From Megascapheus bottae (Eukaryota; Chordata; Mammalia; Rodentia; Geomyidae): a DNA stretch of 64,000 nt. Numbering within the stretch: position 1 is the first letter of the stretch; each line of letters begins with the position of its first letter. The notes beneath the pieces were generated by a model that ran no database searches, was not told the DNA's origin, and saw only the letters and a list, made by a program, of their open reading frames with translations. Positions 34,965 through 46,345 of this stretch are shown piece by piece. The DNA lies in the NCBI GenBank assembly GCA_024803745.1, contig JANJXV010000030.1, positions 2,685,001 through 2,749,000 of the forward strand, read 5' to 3'. Made by a program: the position numbers and the translations under genes.

Positions 34965-35680
34965 ATAACATGCCATGGAGAGGTTTGCTTCTGGATTTGT
35001 GTGTTTGGGATCTAAAGGCAGCCTGTGGAGAGATGGAAGGAAATTTAGAAACAATATTTTCAGCCTCCTTTCTGAATATTCTTTGCCCAGCACCATATCC
35101 TTATGAAAATGTGACATTAGAAATGGTATTGGAAGATAAATTCAAGTGGTCAAGTGGAACCAAATATGATTAAGGCATTTGCAATCTGTCCTTCATGACA
35201 TTTCAGAAAATGTCTCTATTCTGAGGTTAAATATGAATTGAGCCAATTCCAAAGCAAAAATATTCTCCGCCTAACAGTTGAGACTGAAGGAAAGGAGCTC
35301 TTTTTACTCATTTGTTCACATCCTAGAATACAAGTACCAGCCTCTTTTCTGATATAAGACTTTTAACAAAGAGAAAAACCAATTCTTAAAGATGAAAGCA
35401 GTGAAAATGGAGCTTAATTTTTGGATACTGGTAATTGAGAGCTGTAGAGACTCACTTTTCCATTTATGCATTGGCAATAGCTTGAGAAAGTTGTATTCAG
35501 GCTCCAAGTATGAATCATTCTAATACACAAAGGAGAACCAGCAGAGTACAAGTGATAAAAGAAAGAGTAAAAAGAGAAATAGGTTTGAAGTAGCAAATAC
35601 TCTTTATTAGGGACTTGCTGCTATCTTATAGATGAGGTCAAGCCAGCATTGCATTTAGTACTTTAGAACCACTGTGATTT
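34965..35680. other. Unique DNA, no gene recognised
   Basis: No coding region, RNA gene or transposon could be assigned. Confidence 0.4.
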
Positions 35681-35696
35681 AAAATCATTGACTTGT

Positions 35697-35890
35697 GGGG
35701 CCGGGAGTTTGGCCTTGTGGTAGGGTGCTTGCCTAGCATGCACGAAGACCTGGGTTCGATTCTTTGGTACCACATACACAGAACAGGACAAAAGCAGTGC
35801 TGAGGCTCAAGTGGTAGAGCTCTAGCCTTGAGAAAGTCCAAGGACAGTGCTCAGGCCCTGAGCTCAAGCCCAGGACTGGCAAAAAGAAAA
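35697..35890 (+). mobile_element. Young dimeric tRNA/ID-type SINE with perfect target-site duplication
   Basis: Full-length copy from gggccgggagtttggcc to caagcccaggactggc plus an A tail. The left B box is gggttcgattc. A perfect 16-bp direct repeat, aaaatcattgacttgt, lies at 35681-35696 and 35887-35902, showing a clean L1-mediated insertion. Confidence 0.95.
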
Positions 35891-36025
35891 TCATTGACTT
35901 GTTAATAGTGTGTCTTCTTTAATGCAAGGACATATATTTATATGCACATATGTATGACTTTAACACAGATATTACAGTAGAAATCCTGTTGAATCTGTAA
36001 ATAGAAGATATCTAGAAACAACTTG

Positions 36026-36236
36026 AGGCCACACATATCAGCATATGCCTATAATCTCAACTAGGCAGGAAGTAAGCAAGAAGCTTTCTATCTGGGGTTG
36101 GCTCTGGGCAAAAAAAAAAAAATCACGAAACTCTCTGAAAAAAATTCAACAAAAGTGAAAAAGGGCTGGGGATGGAGCTTAAGTAGCGCTTTCTTGACAG
36201 GCTGAAATTTGTAAGTTCAAACTCCAATAGCATCCA
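36026..36236 (+). mobile_element. Old composite SINE
   Basis: gaggccacacatatcagcatatgcctataatctcaactaggcagg is a decayed B1/Alu-like start. After an internal A-run, a gctggggatggagcttaagtagcgc segment and a caagttcaaactccaata-type end follow. Both arms are identifiable but diverged. Confidence 0.6.
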
Positions 36237-37802
36237 TCATTCTTCCACCCTTGCCCAAAAGAAGAAATCCTTGTAAAATATCTACAAAGTTTTAGAGAGA
36301 AATTCAAACTATTGTCTATTCCATAATAGTGAACACCGATTTGGCTGTGTGAGTTCTCTTGTTTGTTGGGTTTTGTTTGATGCCTCATTACTTCCATATT
36401 ATTAGGTAACAAAAGCACTTCATCCAAATTGAATCAATCCATTATCTAATGAATACTTACATAATATTTTTTTAACAATTTAGGCAAATTGGAAGTGGAG
36501 AGAGGATGACAGATGTTGATATGCATAATTGGAATGTAACCAATTAAGCTAATCAAATTTGATAAGTTGGAGATAACGCTAACAATTCCAGGGAGGTGTT
36601 TAATCTTTTGTTCTAGTTATCCCTCTACAGCTGAAATGCAGTGTGCAAAACTAAGAATTAGTGTGTGGGAATAAATTCTAGGGTTCATCATGGTTATATC
36701 ATCGGCCGTCCTCTGCAGCTGAGCAACACAAGGGAAGGTCAGTGATAGGGTCAGCAAGACGTGGTCTAACACGCAACGCTCACATGTTTTTCCTTTCTGT
36801 GCTTGTGTGTCCCCATCAATGAACATTATGCGTTATTAGATATTTAACAACTCTAACTTGAGAAACTCTGGTGTAAACTGGATACACATATGGACGTTTG
36901 CAGTAATCAGATACAGGCAATAAATCTCAAAAGCTGTCCGTATTTCACCCAGCAGGCTGTATGACCTCTGGTGTTTATCTCTCTATCTTACTTGGCAGGC
37001 AGGACCTCGGACAATCACAATGCTTTCCAACCAAGACTGACAGTATCTTGCAGATCTCTTCTTCAGAGTTTTTCAGGGAGGCACGAATGACTATCTAGAG
37101 AGAGGCTAGTTTTCCTCTGAGTTTGTTGTCTGATGCCCAAACTCTTTTATCGAGTCCCTCTCTCTTTGGCAGGGTGACCCCTCTACTTGTCTGCGCTCCT
37201 GTCATGCACTGCTTTGTCCTGGCAGCCAGCTCATGTCCTTAACTCCTGCCACATAACAGCATGAGATGTATGTAGAGAGCATTTACTCTACCACTGTAAA
37301 GACTGTGGTAGAATCCAGTGGCTGGAGGAGCGAGGTATGTACTAGAGGAAATGCAGGGCAGATAAGAAGTGCTCTGGTGAAATGAGCACTTTTCCCATCT
37401 CTCCCTGCTCTGTGAATTTCCTGCCTCCCATGAGAAATGGGCTTGGAGAAAATGGTCACCCATAAAGCTACTTGTAGTGAAATATTAATCTCAAATGAAT
37501 GGCAAACTGCCCTTCAACATGCTGAAAACACTCTACAAAATTCGGTGGGATGTGGTGTGGGTGCAAGATGGGAATGCAATACTTCCATGGTTCCTGGGCT
37601 AGCGAGTGGTCGTCCCATTATGAACAACCCAGGAGGCCTCGACCTGGCATGTGCAGGTGTCAGGTATTTCCAGAACAGACAAGAAAGGAAACCACCGCTA
37701 ATGTCAATGTGTCCAAAGAGAAGACATCCAAGAGCCTCAAACATGGAACTGTGTGTTATAATAATTCATTCTTTCATCCCCCCACGACACTCTAAATTTG
37801 AG
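36237..37802. other. Unique DNA, no gene recognised
   Basis: Nothing assigned. The 37437-37847 plus-strand frame (136 codons) has no recognised domain and runs into the L1. Confidence 0.4.
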
Positions 37803-37814
37803 TGGAATCAACAT

Positions 37815-39531
37815 TTTATTTTTTCATATATTTATTATTATAATTAATAGAAGGGTCACATGATATTTGCCAGATAAATGGTGCATTAATTCCCATACAT
37901 TGATACCCTTTCACATGTCTTGGTCCCCATTTCCCTCTCCCCCAACCCCACCCCTCATCTTGTTTTTCCCCATTCCCTATCCAATTTCATATAACCAAAT
38001 ACAAATATATCCAATATATCAGGTAACAAAGTGAGATACTGTAACAATATGAGATAGCCAAGGGACAGCAAAAGAGATGAGAGATAACATAGTACATTAA
38101 GGACAACAATCATTCATTATATGGCTCATGTTTCTATATCTTAGAGAACCTTTCATTTAGCGTCCTACTATATGGCCTTACGTATCAAGGTTTTGCTCTA
38201 TTGCAAATCTCTGCTAGGAGAGCCCAGGTTTTCTACTGATTATGACAAATGAGGGAAACCATTGAGCCTATGTTCCTTTGAGTCTGGCTTACTTCACTTA
38301 ATATGATTTTTTTCTAAGTCTTTCCATTTCCTAACAAATGGGGCAATGTCATTCTTTCTGACAGCAGCATAGAATTCCATTGTGTACAAACACCACATCT
38401 TGTTGATCCACTCATCCACTGAGGGGCATCTAGGTTGGTTCCATATCTTTGCTATGGTAAATAGTGCTGCAATGAACATCATTGTGCTAGTGGATTTAGT
38501 ATGTCCTTGTTTCTGGATGATTGGGTAAATGCCAAGTAGTGGGATTGCTGAGTTATAGAGGAGCTCTATGTTTAATCTTTTGAGGAACTGCCATATTGCT
38601 TTCCATAGTGGTTGAACGAGTTTGCACTCCCACCAACAGTGTAGTAGTGATCCCTCCTGGCCACATCCCCTCCAGCATCTGTTGTTATTAGTTTTCTTGA
38701 TCCTGGCCATTCTATCTGGAGTGAGGTGGAATCTTAAGAGTTGTTTTGATTTGCATTTCTTTTATGACCAGAGATGTTGAGCATTTCTTCATGTGTCTAT
38801 AGACCATTTTTGTTTCTTCTTCAGAGAAGACTCTCTTTAAGTCTTTGGACCATCTTTTAATGGGATGGTTGTTACTTTGGAGATTAGTTTTGGAGTGATT
38901 CAATTTTTTGAGCTGTTGATATATTTTAGATATGAGGCCTTTGTCAGCTGTATGGTTGGTGAAGTTCTTCTCCCACTCTGTAGGCTTCCTAATTAGTTTA
39001 CTCCCTATATCCTTTGCCATACAGAAGCTCTGCAGTTTAATGCAGTCCCACTTATCCAGCCTTTCTCTGATTTGTTGTGATTCTTGGTCCTTGTTAAGAA
39101 AGTTTCGACCTGTGCCAAGGAGGCCTAGTGTATCTCCTATTCCTTCCTGTAAAGTTTTCAGTGTGTCAGCTGTTGCCTCCAGGTCTTTGATCCATTTGGA
39201 GTTAATTCTAGTGCAGGGTGACAAAGAAGGATCCAACTTTAGTCTTCTGCAGGTGCTTAACCAGTTCTGCCAGCACATCTTGTTGAAGAGGCTGTCTTTC
39301 TTCCATTCTATTTTTTTGGCTCCCTTGTCAAAGATTAGGTGGCTCTAGGTCTGTGGTTTAATATCTGGGTCCTCAGTTCTATTCCATTGGTCTTCAGGCC
39401 TGTTCTTGTACCAGTACCAAGCTGTTTTGAGAATTATAGCTCTGTAATAGAGTCTAAAGTTTGGTATTGAAATTCCTCCTGTGCTGTTCTTTCTGCTAAG
39501 AAGTGTTTTTGCTGTACGGGGTCTTTTATTA
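37815..39531 (-). mobile_element. 5'-truncated L1 retrotransposon with 12-bp target-site duplication
   Basis: About 1.7 kb comprising the C-terminal part of ORF2 (38294-39531) and the 3' UTR (37815-38293) on the minus strand, with an A-rich tail seen as ttttattttttcatatatt at the left edge. The perfect direct repeat tggaatcaacat at 37803-37814 and 39532-39543 defines both insertion boundaries. 5' truncation is the usual outcome of target-primed reverse transcription. It is the most intact L1 in the window but cannot be autonomous, having no 5' UTR, ORF1, endonuclease or most of the reverse transcriptase. Confidence 0.93.
38294..39531 (-). pseudogene. L1 ORF2 C-terminal fragment, broken
   Basis: The translation follows the L1 ORF2 C-terminal region in order: an [12 protein letters not shown] block, the [10 protein letters not shown] block, HLIFDKGAKKIEWKKDSLFNK, the NWLSTCRRLKLDP block, PTEWEKNFTNH, the KDLKRVFSEEE and MKKCSTSL blocks, then a C-rich segment ([25 protein letters not shown]), the AIPLLGIYP block and MFIAALFTIAKIWNQPRCP. 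Two breaks are visible: an in-frame TAG at 39345-39347 and a one-base frameshift near 38730, just before the CWRGCG segment. The latter splits the tail into frames ending at 38712 and 38294. It is non-functional. Confidence 0.93.
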
Positions 39532-39543
39532 TGGAATCAACAT

Positions 39544-42145
39544 CTTAACCTCCATTCATCTTCCCTTTAGACCTCACAGCCTTGTACATAGCAAAGCTCA
39601 AATGGTGAACTTTGCTTTAGGAAAGTCCTTCGACTGTGTGCGTGGAACTCCGTTGTGATTTCCCCGACTCCTCGGCCTTCTAGCAGTGACTCCCAGCCTC
39701 CTGCACAACCAATGGCAATGCTGACATTTCCGTCCCAGGGACCGAGGCAATGTTCTGATTGCCCTTGTGTGGCCTGCGCTGGGGCGTGCTCCTTACACAG
39801 CTCTTCTTCCTGCCTTCTGTCCTATTAACCTCATTTAATTCATCCACGTGGCTGTTTCTGTATTAAGGTCTTATCCCATTTATTTTCCCCTTTTACCCTG
39901 GAAGAGCTGGAGACTTATAAACATGCCCTTTTATCCGTAGAAACCGGTGGCAATTCAGAAACTCATTTACCGAGGGCTTTGCCCTGCCACTTTCTGTTAG
40001 ATAGAACTCGTGGCAATGTGGGAGAAAGTGTCTCCGAGTGCTGTGGCTCTCTTGTTTCCTAGCTCACAGGCTTTGGGAGACAGTCACCAGGGTATGGGTT
40101 AGACAAGCTCAGGATTTCAATTTGGGGGATCCCACTGAATTAAAACGAGTGTCACGACTGTGAGAGAAGAGGCAGCATGGAATTCTATGCCAATAAAAAA
40201 AGAGGAGAAGGCCACAGGCTCTTGGTGAATGACTGCAAGCAGAGGGAGCAGATGACAGACATGCTTCAAGCCAAACCAGCACCCAAGAGCCTGTGAAGGC
40301 CTCTGTGACCTTCAAAGCCCTGCCCCACCAGGCTGAGTACAAGAGTGGACTAAAGACCTAGGGGGAACCGTCCTGGGAAGGAGAGTGTCTGTCCAGTGGG
40401 AGTACGAGAATGTTCCCTCCCCTCTCTGTCAGGAATGCAGGAGGCGATTCCCACCGCAGGTGGCGGCAGTCAGAAGTGTCTTATACCCAAGACACCTGTG
40501 CGGGTGAGGCCAAAGAGGCTCGGGGCGGGGGTAGCCCTGGGGTTTGCCCTTGTAAGTGAGGGCTGAGCAAGAATTCACAGATCTTCTCAGGAAGAACACT
40601 GGAAGTGAGGGGAAGATGCAGAGAAACAAGAAGAACCAAGGCAGGCCACACCCTTCCCTCACTCAGGGCAGACACAGACCTAGGCATTGAGGCTTGTAAC
40701 TCAGGGAGAGAGAAGGGGCAAGACAGCAAGACAACTACTCAAAGATGTAAGCAAGGAGCATGGATGTGTGAAGCCCAGGGATGCCCACAGCACAGCAGAA
40801 AGCATTGTTAATGAGCTCCTAGGAGAGCCTTGCCTATCATGGGTAATTTGAGCTGCTGTTATTTTATTTTACACAATTTTATTACTTCAAAATAAGACAT
40901 GCACATAATTTTTCTCTTTTCTTCTCTCTCTCTCTTTCTTTTTTTTCAAAGGTGGGGCAATGTTGTTGCCAAGATATTTGCCAAGGAAAGATATCCTCTC
41001 TGTAACAATCCTACTGAGATGTGTCTGACTGCTTCTGAGGAGATGAACTTTCACCATCCCACAGGCTCCCTGTCTGGCAGATCATAGAGTATATTCCCCA
41101 GGGGTCTGTGGAGATACAGGTGGAACAATTTTCCATTCCTGTCTTTGAGTCAAGAAAGGCAACCTTATTAATTGTTGCTATTGATTGACTATAAAAAGGT
41201 TTTCTAATTACTTTGTCAGTAATTCTCATTGCCAATAATTTCAGACTGGAATATTTAGGGGAAATCTTGTAGAAAAAGTGTCTAAAGCTAACTACAAATG
41301 TCCAGGAGATCTGATAAAATGAAGTATGGGGCCCCTTTTAGGACATGAGACACCAGTGCCTGGCACTATGCTAGTGTTATTTGCAATGCAACGTAGGAAA
41401 TCAAGCAATGTGTTCATTTATTCAAGTCTTCAGTTCTGTTGCACATAAATTTTCCTTCAAAATCCAACGTTAGCAAGTGATTGGTATGCAGTGATTATTA
41501 ATAAACGGGGACTAGTGTTGGAACTGAGGTGACTAAAAAATTTCTTATAACTCCCGTGCCAAGGGAAGTTACCTGACTGTATAGTCTCTGCATAATGGAA
41601 TATATTAACCATCCATTCTATGAACATAGTTTCTATGTACAATGGAGTAAGCTGGCCACCTCCCCTCTGGAAGAGCCCCAAAGCTTAAGAAAGATGTTCC
41701 TTTTGATTTTGTTCATCTCAATTTTAGTTTTCACACATACTGTTTTTTACCATCACTTTAAGAGTTGCCAAAATGTTAATGAACAGGATTTTTTTTTTAA
41801 AAAAATCTTATTATAATTACAATAACAAATTTGACTCCTGGTTCTGTACTTTCTGGTATTAACGAGGCCAGTTTCCCTGACGGTATCCAAGCCCAAACAT
41901 GATGATAATTACAGTCACACTTCCCCACTGGAGCTCAAACATACCCCAGGATGTAGGTGAGCCAGCTACAAGCTCGAACTTCTGCACATAGTCTCAGAGC
42001 TTCTGGTCCACACAGAAAGTCTGCACGGAATTCCAGAATGAGGAGTTGTGATGCTTTGAAAATGAGGTTATACGTCAATACCATCCACAGAGCTAAAAGT
42101 AGTTCCAGTTGCAGTGTGATGGCTCTCAAGCCACTGGATGGATGG
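39544..42145. other. Unique DNA, no gene recognised
   Basis: Only small open frames on both strands. A CT/T-rich patch at about 40912-40948 and an adjacent T10/A7 inverted pair at about 41788-41806 are the low-complexity items. No exon could be supported. Confidence 0.4.
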
Positions 42146-42148
42146 GAA

Positions 42149-42187
42149 ATACACACACATACGCACCCCCCCCCACACACACACAGA
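42149..42187. repeat. CA/C-rich microsatellite
   Basis: acacacacatacgcaccccccccc followed by cacacacacag. Confidence 0.9.
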
Positions 42188-42639
42188 GAAACAGGGACAC
42201 AGATTCAAAGCAGGAGTCACAAAGCAGTGCCATTTCTGGAAACACATGTCAAGGAAAGAGGCTCAACTTCGACAAGAAGGGAAGTCAGCTGGATTTTGGC
42301 CAGCAAACAATCAAAAGAAACTATTGGCAAGACAGTTGGGATTTAAATGTCAGAAAGAAGCTTCACCACCAAGTGAGAAAGGTGATAGGAAAGACTGAAA
42401 AGTGTAAACTGGGTTAACTTTAAGTTTAACCTTTAAAACTTCTCAGAAGTTTTCAAATGAAGGCAGTAAAATTTAGTGTTACATAGAGCAAGAATTTCAA
42501 CAACTGGTTGGCCAAACTCAGTTGTGTGTACTTGGCTAGTTTTGTGATTACTAAAACTCACGGGGGTCTGAATGTACTTTCCCTGTTGTTTATCAGTATC
42601 TGTCACCTCCTTTTCCTTCCCAAGCCTCTCCAGAGGCTT

Positions 42640-42790
42640 GTGTTACTTCAGGCCAGCCACTCTACTTGTCTAAACTGGTTTTTCTCAACAATAAACAGAA
42701 TAATAATACTTTTCACCTCACATGATAGTACTATACGCCAGTGCAAATGTGTCCTTTTGGAAAGCTCCTCAGGCATCGCAAGAGTTGGTG
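42640..42790 (+). mobile_element. Possible MIR fragment
   Basis: ggccagccactctacttgtctaaactgg, then ctcaacaataaacagaataataatacttttcacctcaca resembles the MIR core (…cctcagtttcctcatctgtaaaatggggataataatacctacctcac…). It is diverged. Confidence 0.4.
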
Positions 42791-42804
42791 ACTGTGATTC
42801 TTTT

Positions 42805-42915
42805 TCTAAATTTTTATTGTTGGGGTAACATATAGAGGGGTTAAAGTTACATTTTATTTTACTGAGGAAAGCAGAAATCACATCCCTCACACCCTAACCA
42901 GCCCTCTCTTCACTG
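42805..42915 (-). mobile_element. L1 3'-UTR-like fragment, antisense
   Basis: ctaaatttttattgttggggtaacatatagaggggttaaagttaca, followed by a cccctcacaccctaacc-type pyrimidine segment. It belongs to the dispersed family seen at 24493 and 29912. Confidence 0.55.
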
Positions 42916-44884
42916 GTACAAATCTGTCTTCCTAATTGGGATTCTGTCATTTATTCTTTTTCAGCATCAACCCACGAAACAGTCCTCCAGTTTATGCACT
43001 GGAGTAAGAACGAGATAAGGCCTGTGAGAGTTAATCTTAGGAATATGGCTTTCTCCCTTATGCAAATTTCCATTCATGGATTCACAAACCAAATATTTTA
43101 GCAGCTCTCTGGCGCCATTTGCATTCACGATCATGAATGTCTCTTTGGAAGTTAAGTGTTTGGATTTGCAAACTGGCTTGGTTTTAAAATAGCTAAATAA
43201 GGCCATTTGAAGAGATTGCCTAGAGCAGCAGGATGGTCTATGGAGTTTCCACAGAACCAGGAAATGCATAGAGAAATGAATTTGTACATGACTGTGAGGG
43301 TCAAGATGAAGAAAGCGTGGAAGTAAACCCCCTGTGATTTGGGAACAGTTAGGCAAGAACCCATCATCTCTGCTGCAGCGGTATAATTCTTAGCTGGGTC
43401 TCCCTTGAAAGCCATTTCCTTTCATATTCTTCTGGATGTTTTGCTGTAGTACCGCTCAGCCCTTTCTTCATTCTGAGTGCTCCTTTGACTTGATTATAGG
43501 ATGTTTTCGAGAAATTGCAGAGCAGACATGGATACTGAGAGGAGGTTCCCACTATTTTTAGGCAAATGCTTGTTACTCCTATTTTGGACTCAGATCTGTG
43601 ACCTCTTTTAATTGCCTCAATTGTTCCTATCCCTGTCTGCCTCCTCTGTATGCATTGTCTTGTAGGCCAGTGCACGGCAGCTGTCTCATTGATGTCATTC
43701 AGCAAATGTTCAGAGAGACAGAACTGCGAACAGAATTGTTCCTCGCTGCAAATAGAAGCTATATTGTGCGTTTCTGGGTAATTTCATCTGTGGCTTCTAT
43801 TCAGACACTCTTACCAATGCTTTTGTCTTAGGAGCCATGGAATTGTCTCCCTCTCCTGTCTCATCTCACTGAAATGTGTGTGACACATAAACTTGGACAT
43901 CACTTTTATTTAAGTTCGCAAATTCTAGCTCTTCAAACACGGTCCCCTCTGGTTGATATATACATTTGAGTGCTTGGGATGGATGTGGATGGAAGAACTC
44001 GTACACTGGCTAGCAGTGAATTAGAGGAACTCTGGGCTCTGGAAGGGTGTGTTCTAAACCTTATTCACTTGTGGGGCTCCAAACTTCCTTGTGTGTGGAG
44101 TGTGTGAGTTATATTATATTGTAAAGTCCTTCCACATGTGCAAAGTCTGAACACAAATACAATTTTATTCCTCCTTTTGTTCTGCTGGTTCTACCTTGTT
44201 TTGTTGCCAGTGAGTCTATGTTCCTGACAAGCTGATGGTTGGGCTCACAGTTCTGGAGGTATGCAGCCATACTTGGACAGAATGCTGCTCTGGGGCTTGG
44301 TGCTATTGCAGCCTCTGTGGCAGAACACACACCGTAGAGTCAAGCCCTTCATTTCGTGGCCAAGACAAAGGAGGTAGTCAAAGGGAGGCTGCGGTCTGCA
44401 GTTCCCGCAGATGGCACATTCCCAGCAACTTGAAGATGTCCCCGTAAGTTCCAGTTCTTAACATTTCTTCCACTCTCAATATGACCAAGATGGGACCAAG
44501 CCTTTGACACACAGGACATTTAGATGCAGAGGGGTGCTCTTCTGCTCAGCTCTCACCTTCACCAAGCTCTTCTCCATCAAATGCTAGCTGTGTTAATGCC
44601 ATATATATTGAGTAAAATATAGAATGTGGAAAGCCCATTACTTTGCTGACAGTATGGTTCTGTCTTTAAGCCATGCCATGGGTTATCTATAAGGGAGAGA
44701 GTTGGTTTTTGGTGGGGAGGGGGGGGGGAGGTTGGTTCTTTGAAGTGTGTTGTTTGTGTGCAGTGTTTCCTCTTACTCCACCCCTTACCTCACGGATGTA
44801 TAAAGAGACACTTGAAGTGGTCCTTAGTCAATTGGCTACCAGCTGGTCAGTGACTAGTAACTCCCTTGGGTGGTGAAGATACTT
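42916..44884. other. Mostly unique DNA, one possible old LTR-type repeat
   Basis: At 44230-44500 the phrase ggttgggctcacagttctggagg and the following cagcctctgtggcag resemble ancient mammalian LTR repeats that begin with a 'ggctcacagttctggagg' motif, but the match is too weak to name. A G-run lies at 44712-44729. No gene was found. Confidence 0.35.
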
Positions 44885-45015
44885 CATGGCATTATTTCAC
44901 TTAAGCTTCAAGGAAAGCTCGAGATCTAACAGTGTGTATTTTATAGAAGTGGATTTTTCTGTGGCTTCGTGACTTGTGAAAGGTCACTGAGCAATGGTGG
45001 GGGGGGCAGAACACA
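44885..45015 (-). mobile_element. MIR fragment, antisense
   Basis: The plus strand reads cattatttcacttaagcttcaaggaaagctc, gtgtattttatagaagtgga, then gtgacttgtgaaaggtcactgagcaatggtgg. This matches the reversed MIR order (…ttatctcatttaatcctcacaac…attttacagatgagga…taacttgcccaaggtcac…). Confidence 0.6.
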
Positions 45016-45339
45016 CCGCAGCCTGGAGTATTTTCTGATCTGGAGAACTACGGGCTTCGATCCACACTCAGCTTCTTCCTATGACAGACGTCACACTGAA
45101 GAGGAATGCATGCCAATAACTCATGTTTGGAAAATATGTGCAAGAAGCTGTGTTCCTCAAGGGACTAAGACACAATTATGACTCACTCCCTTTCCACAGG
45201 AAGGTAAAACAATGAGGCAACCATACGTTGAGTTCTGGAACAGGCAGACTACAGTAAACCTGATTAAGTGTATTTGGAGTGCTTGAAAAAAATTTTAAGA
45301 GAGAGAATATCCTGAAATATCCTATAAAGAGTGATGCAT

Positions 45340-45525
45340 GGGGGAGAGAGACAGACAGACAGAGAGCCAAAGAGACTGGGAGAGATAGAGACGCAAATAC
45401 AGAGAGGGAGAGGAGAGAAATGGGGAGGAGAAAAAGAGCAGGAAAGGGAACAGAAAAGGAGAAGAGAGGAGAAGAGAGGAAAGAGATGAGAAAGAGAGGA
45501 GAGGGGAGAGGGAGACACTTGTGAG
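45340..45525. repeat. GA-rich purine tract
   Basis: About 185 bp of gagagacagacag and gagaggagaagagagg-type sequence. Long open frames through it on both strands are compositional artefacts. Confidence 0.9.
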
Positions 45526-46141
45526 CAGCATCATGCTCAGGAATATAAAAAACTAGGCTAGAAAAAGAAAATGAATATTCTGGGTAGAGTAAGCGGAGTA
45601 CAGAAATGAGAAATTTATGACCCATCCCTAAAAGCAAAGATTGAATCAAAAGAGTGGAGACAGCTCAAAGCCCACATCCAAGTTTTTTCAGCTCTTCCCA
45701 GAGGAGAAGCCAACCACTCGCACATGGCAGCCAGCCGGCCGAGATGCGGGCTGGGTCTTAGAAGGCGGGATTAGGTGACATTGTGTGGCTGAGAAAGGAC
45801 GCCATGCCATCTTCCTCAGGCCCTGTCAGTTCTCAGTTCTCATAGCCTGTCGCAGCAGTGTCATTCACAGGAGCCACAGTGGCAACCAAGATGTTCTGTG
45901 CAGGGGATGTGAGGGCCTGGGATTGCCCAGTAGCACAACTCCATGAGGGAGATTGTGATTTGCACCCCCCAGAGGCCATTTCCATACCACAGTGGGGCCC
46001 TGGAGTGGCAGGTCACCAAGCTCCTTCCTGACCCTCTTCCTCTTCCTACAACATTAATCCAAGCAGGATTGTACAGAAGGGACACCACAGAGCACCCAAA
46101 GAGGAAGAGCCAGCTTTTCCTCGAGGGATCTCTGAAAGTGA

Positions 46142-46166
46142 ACGTGTGTGTGTGTGTGTGTGTGTA
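46142..46166. repeat. (TG)n microsatellite
   Basis: Short TG run adjoining the antisense SINE that follows. Confidence 0.93.
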
Positions 46167-46345
46167 GGCGTAGGCTTGAACTCAGGGTCTGAGTGCTGTC
46201 AGGATGGCACTCAAACACTTGAGCCACAGCTCCATTTCTGGCATCTCCCAGACGTTTCTGTCTAGGCTGGCTTTAAAGAGCAATCTTAGATCTCAGCCTT
46301 GTGTGAGGCTAGGATTATACGCGTGAGGCACCAGTGGCTCTCGCA
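46167..46345 (-). mobile_element. Composite SINE, antisense
   Basis: ggcttgaactcagggtctgagtgctgtc, then cacttgagccacagctcc, then cttagatctcagccttgtgtgaggctaggattata and gtgaggcaccagtggc. Both arms are recognisable although shortened in the middle. Confidence 0.75.

Noticed and set aside
37437..37847. 136-codon plus-strand frame before the L1
   Set aside because: It crosses the L1 insertion boundary and target-site duplication, so it cannot be an old conserved gene.
45176..45649. 157-codon minus-strand frame
   Set aside because: It overlaps a GA-rich tract and reads as Ser/Leu/Phe/Pro repeats with no domain.
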